Assembly: GCA_003551985.1 (NCBI GenBank) | Contig: PUOB01000356.1 | Location: 1 to 7,504 of the forward strand | Reading direction: 5' to 3' | Source: Desulfobacteraceae bacterium | GTDB lineage: Bacteria > Desulfobacterota > Desulfobacteria > Desulfobacterales > Desulfosalsimonadaceae | DNA length: 7,504 nt | Part shown: piece by piece, positions 5,745-7,504 of the stretch | Layout: the number at the start of each line of letters is the position of its first letter | Position numbering within the stretch: the first letter of the stretch is position 1 | Position numbers and translations under genes: made by a program | Notes under the pieces: model-generated | What the model was told of the DNA's origin: nothing | Seen by the model: the letters and a program-made list of their open reading frames with translations, nothing else | Databases searched by the model: none

Positions 5745-7504
5745 ATGGAAAATTTTGCTGGAAACTCTCAAAACAACACAATCAACCCGTCGGAATCGGA
5801 CGATACGGGGGTGGCTGCGGATGTAGCCGCTCTTGCCGATGAAAACGACGATGCGCCTGAAGAGACAATGGAATCCCTGATGGAAATGTATGAGGAAAGC
5901 CTCAAACGTTTCGAAGAGGGGGAAGTCGTAAACGGCAGGATCATATCCGTGGACAGGGACCATGTGCTCGTAGACGTGGGATATAAGTCCGAAGGGCAGA
6001 TCTCCATTCACGAATTCAAAAATGACCAGGGCGAAGTTGACGTCGAAGTCGACGACGTCGTAGAGGTCATGATTGAATGGTGGGATGAGGAAGAAGAACG
6101 GGTTGTTCTCTCCAAGGAAAAGGCCGCCAAGGTAAAGGTCTGGGATTCCATAAGGGACATCTATGAAGACGACGGCATTGTTGAGGGTGTGATCAGCAAT
6201 CGCGTCAAGGGCGGTTTTTCCGTGGATGTCGGCATCCAGGCCTTTTTGCCGGGTTCGCAGGCGGATCTTCGCCCGATCCGGAACCTTGATGAAATGGTTG
6301 GAAAGACATTCGACTTCAAGGTGTTGAAGTTCAACCGCAAGCGGAATAATATCGTGCTGTCCAGGCGCGTGATACTCGAGTCCGAACGCGAGAGCAAACG
6401 TTCCGAAACCCTTGCCGCCATTGAAGAAGGCAAAACAATGTCCGGCGTGGTCAAGAATATTACCGAATACGGCGTTTTTGTCGACCTTGGCGGCGTGGAC
6501 GGCCTTTTGCATATTACCGACATTTCCTGGGGCCGGGTTAAGCATCCGTCAGAGTTGTTCGGCATCGGCGATCCGATTGATGTTATGATCCTGTCCTTTG
6601 ACCCGGAGAACGAGCGGGTTTCCCTGGGGATGAAGCAGCTGGTTCCGGATCCGTGGTCTTTTGCGGAGGAAAAATATCCGGTGGAAACCGTTATCAACGG
6701 TCGCGTGGTCAGCCTGACCGACTACGGCGCGTTTGTCGAAGTGGAGGAAGGTATAGAGGGATTGATTCATGTCTCCGAGATGTCATGGACCCGCAAGATC
6801 CGCCATCCGTCCAAGGTCGTATCGGTCGGGGATGAAGTGGAGGCTGTGGTTCTGGATATCCGTCCGGAGAATCGGCGCATATCTCTCGGCATGAAGCAGA
6901 CGATGCCGAATCCGTGGGATGTGATCAGCGAAAATTACCCCATAGGATCGGTCATAGAAGGCAAAATCAAGAACATCACCGATTTCGGGATTTTCATCGG
7001 CATCGATGACGACATCGACGGATTGGTCCATATTTCCGATATTTCCTGGACCAAGCGCATCAAGCATCCATCCGAGCTCTACAAGAAGGGTGACGTGATC
7101 CAGGCCAAGGTGCTTGATATAGACAAGTCAAGCGAGCGATTTTCCCTTGGAATCAAGCAGCTTCAGGACGACCCCTGGAAAACGGTGGCCGATCGATACC
7201 CCGTGGGCACCGATATCAACGGCACGATAACCAACGTGACGGATTTCGGTGTTTTTGTGGAGCTTGAGGAAGGCATCGAAGGGCTGGTCCACATTTCCGA
7301 GATCAGCAGGGAAAAGATCAAAACGCCGGTTGGCAAATATAACGTGGGAGAGCAGATTACCGCGCGGGTGATCAATATCAATACCAGTGAAAGGCGGATC
7401 GGCCTTTCCATTAAGCGCCTTGAAACGGAAGACGACAGTGAACTTCTCCATGAGTACGTCAGCAATATGAAGCCGACGGCGTCCAGTTTCGGTGAACTGC
7501 TGCA
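5745..7504 (+). CDS. rpsA: 30S ribosomal protein S1 (C terminus cut by the window)
   Basis: The open frame runs from ATG 5745 to the window end without a stop: 586 complete codons and two further bases. S1 binds mRNA on the small ribosomal subunit and promotes translation initiation, especially on weak or structured leaders. An acidic N-terminal extension of about 57 residues precedes six S1 (OB-fold) domains at roughly 58-126, 143-209, 229-298, 315-385, 402-472 and 487-558. Domains 1 and 2, the ribosome-binding pair in E. coli S1, are divergent. Domains 3-6 share the pattern T-D/E-Y/F-G-V/A/I-F-V, G-L-V/L-H-I-S and S-L-G-M/I-K-Q, and domains 3-5 end in an N/D-P-W linker with Y-P-V/I. The final ASSFGELL suggests that only a short tail is missing. 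Six domains match E. coli S1 (557 residues); this protein is longer mainly at its N terminus. No frameshift is seen. Confidence 0.96.
   Translation, partial: MENFAGNSQNNTINPSESDDTGVAADVAALADENDDAPEETMESLMEMYEESLKRFEEGEVVNGRIISVDRDHVLVDVGYKSEGQISIHEFKNDQGEVDVEVDDVVEVMIEWWDEEEERVVLSKEKAAKVKVWDSIRDIYEDDGIVEGVISNRVKGGFSVDVGIQAFLPGSQADLRPIRNLDEMVGKTFDFKVLKFNRKRNNIVLSRRVILESERESKRSETLAAIEEGKTMSGVVKNITEYGVFVDLGGVDGLLHITDISWGRVKHPSELFGIGDPIDVMILSFDPENERVSLGMKQLVPDPWSFAEEKYPVETVINGRVVSLTDYGAFVEVEEGIEGLIHVSEMSWTRKIRHPSKVVSVGDEVEAVVLDIRPENRRISLGMKQTMPNPWDVISENYPIGSVIEGKIKNITDFGIFIGIDDDIDGLVHISDISWTKRIKHPSELYKKGDVIQAKVLDIDKSSERFSLGIKQLQDDPWKTVADRYPVGTDINGTITNVTDFGVFVELEEGIEGLVHISEISREKIKTPVGKYNVGEQITARVININTSERRIGLSIKRLETEDDSELLHEYVSNMKPTASSFGELL

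Noticed and set aside
5667..6545. Long minus-strand open frame of 292 codons opposite rpsA
   Set aside because: It is antisense to clear S1 domains; the acidic GAY/GAR- and valine-rich coding of rpsA leaves few stops on the other strand. The residues show no recognisable domain and no ribosome-binding site was found.
6430..7440. Repeated DNA motifs at about 260-base spacing
   Set aside because: These are the coding repeats of consecutive S1 domains in rpsA, not a CRISPR array or DNA-level repeat.
1..7504. tRNA, rRNA, CRISPR, insertion sequence with transposase, defence or secondary-metabolite genes
   Set aside because: I looked on both strands and saw no sign of any; apart from the palindromic element, the window consists of housekeeping and transport genes.

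Overview
The window reads as chromosomal DNA of a Gram-negative, moderately GC-rich bacterium, most likely a member of the Desulfobacterota (a sulfate-reducing 'deltaproteobacterium' of the Desulfobacterales type). The reasons are the combination of a TRAP uptake operon, a stand-alone tandem-ACT protein, a lipid A-type acyltransferase, the gene order hisC-cmk-rpsA, and a long imperfect palindrome of a style I recall from that group. The taxonomic call is inference; no marker was compared.

Layout. (1) Positions 1-1970, plus strand: the end of a TRAP solute-binding protein (dctP), a small hairpin in the gap, then the small (dctQ) and large (dctM) membrane subunits, which overlap by ATGA. (2) Positions 1971-2192: a 222-base gap between convergent genes, mostly filled by a 127-base imperfect inverted repeat whose right end supplies the stop codon of the next gene. 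(3) Positions 2193-2651, minus strand: a 152-residue tandem ACT-domain protein. (4) Positions 2652-2816: a divergent intergenic region with a plausible sigma70-type promoter for each direction. (5) Positions 2817-5582, plus strand: a LpxL/LpxM-family acyltransferase, a HisC-family aminotransferase and cytidylate kinase; the last two overlap by ATGA. (6) Positions 5583-5744: an AT-rich leader. (7) Position 5745 to the window end: ribosomal protein S1 with six S1 domains, cut by the window edge near its C terminus.

How the genes work together. The dctPQM genes form one secondary transporter for an unidentified organic anion. The acyltransferase-hisC-cmk-rpsA block is a mixed housekeeping operon (outer membrane lipid, amino acid synthesis, CMP/dCMP phosphorylation, translation). 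It resembles a shortened form of the aromatic-pathway/cmk/rpsA supraoperon known from Pseudomonas, which suggests that the HisC-type enzyme may serve aromatic as well as histidine synthesis. The genes themselves are ordinary and intact. I found no new multi-gene system. The most unusual object is the palindromic element at 2068-2194, with a possible short relative at the end of the acyltransferase gene.
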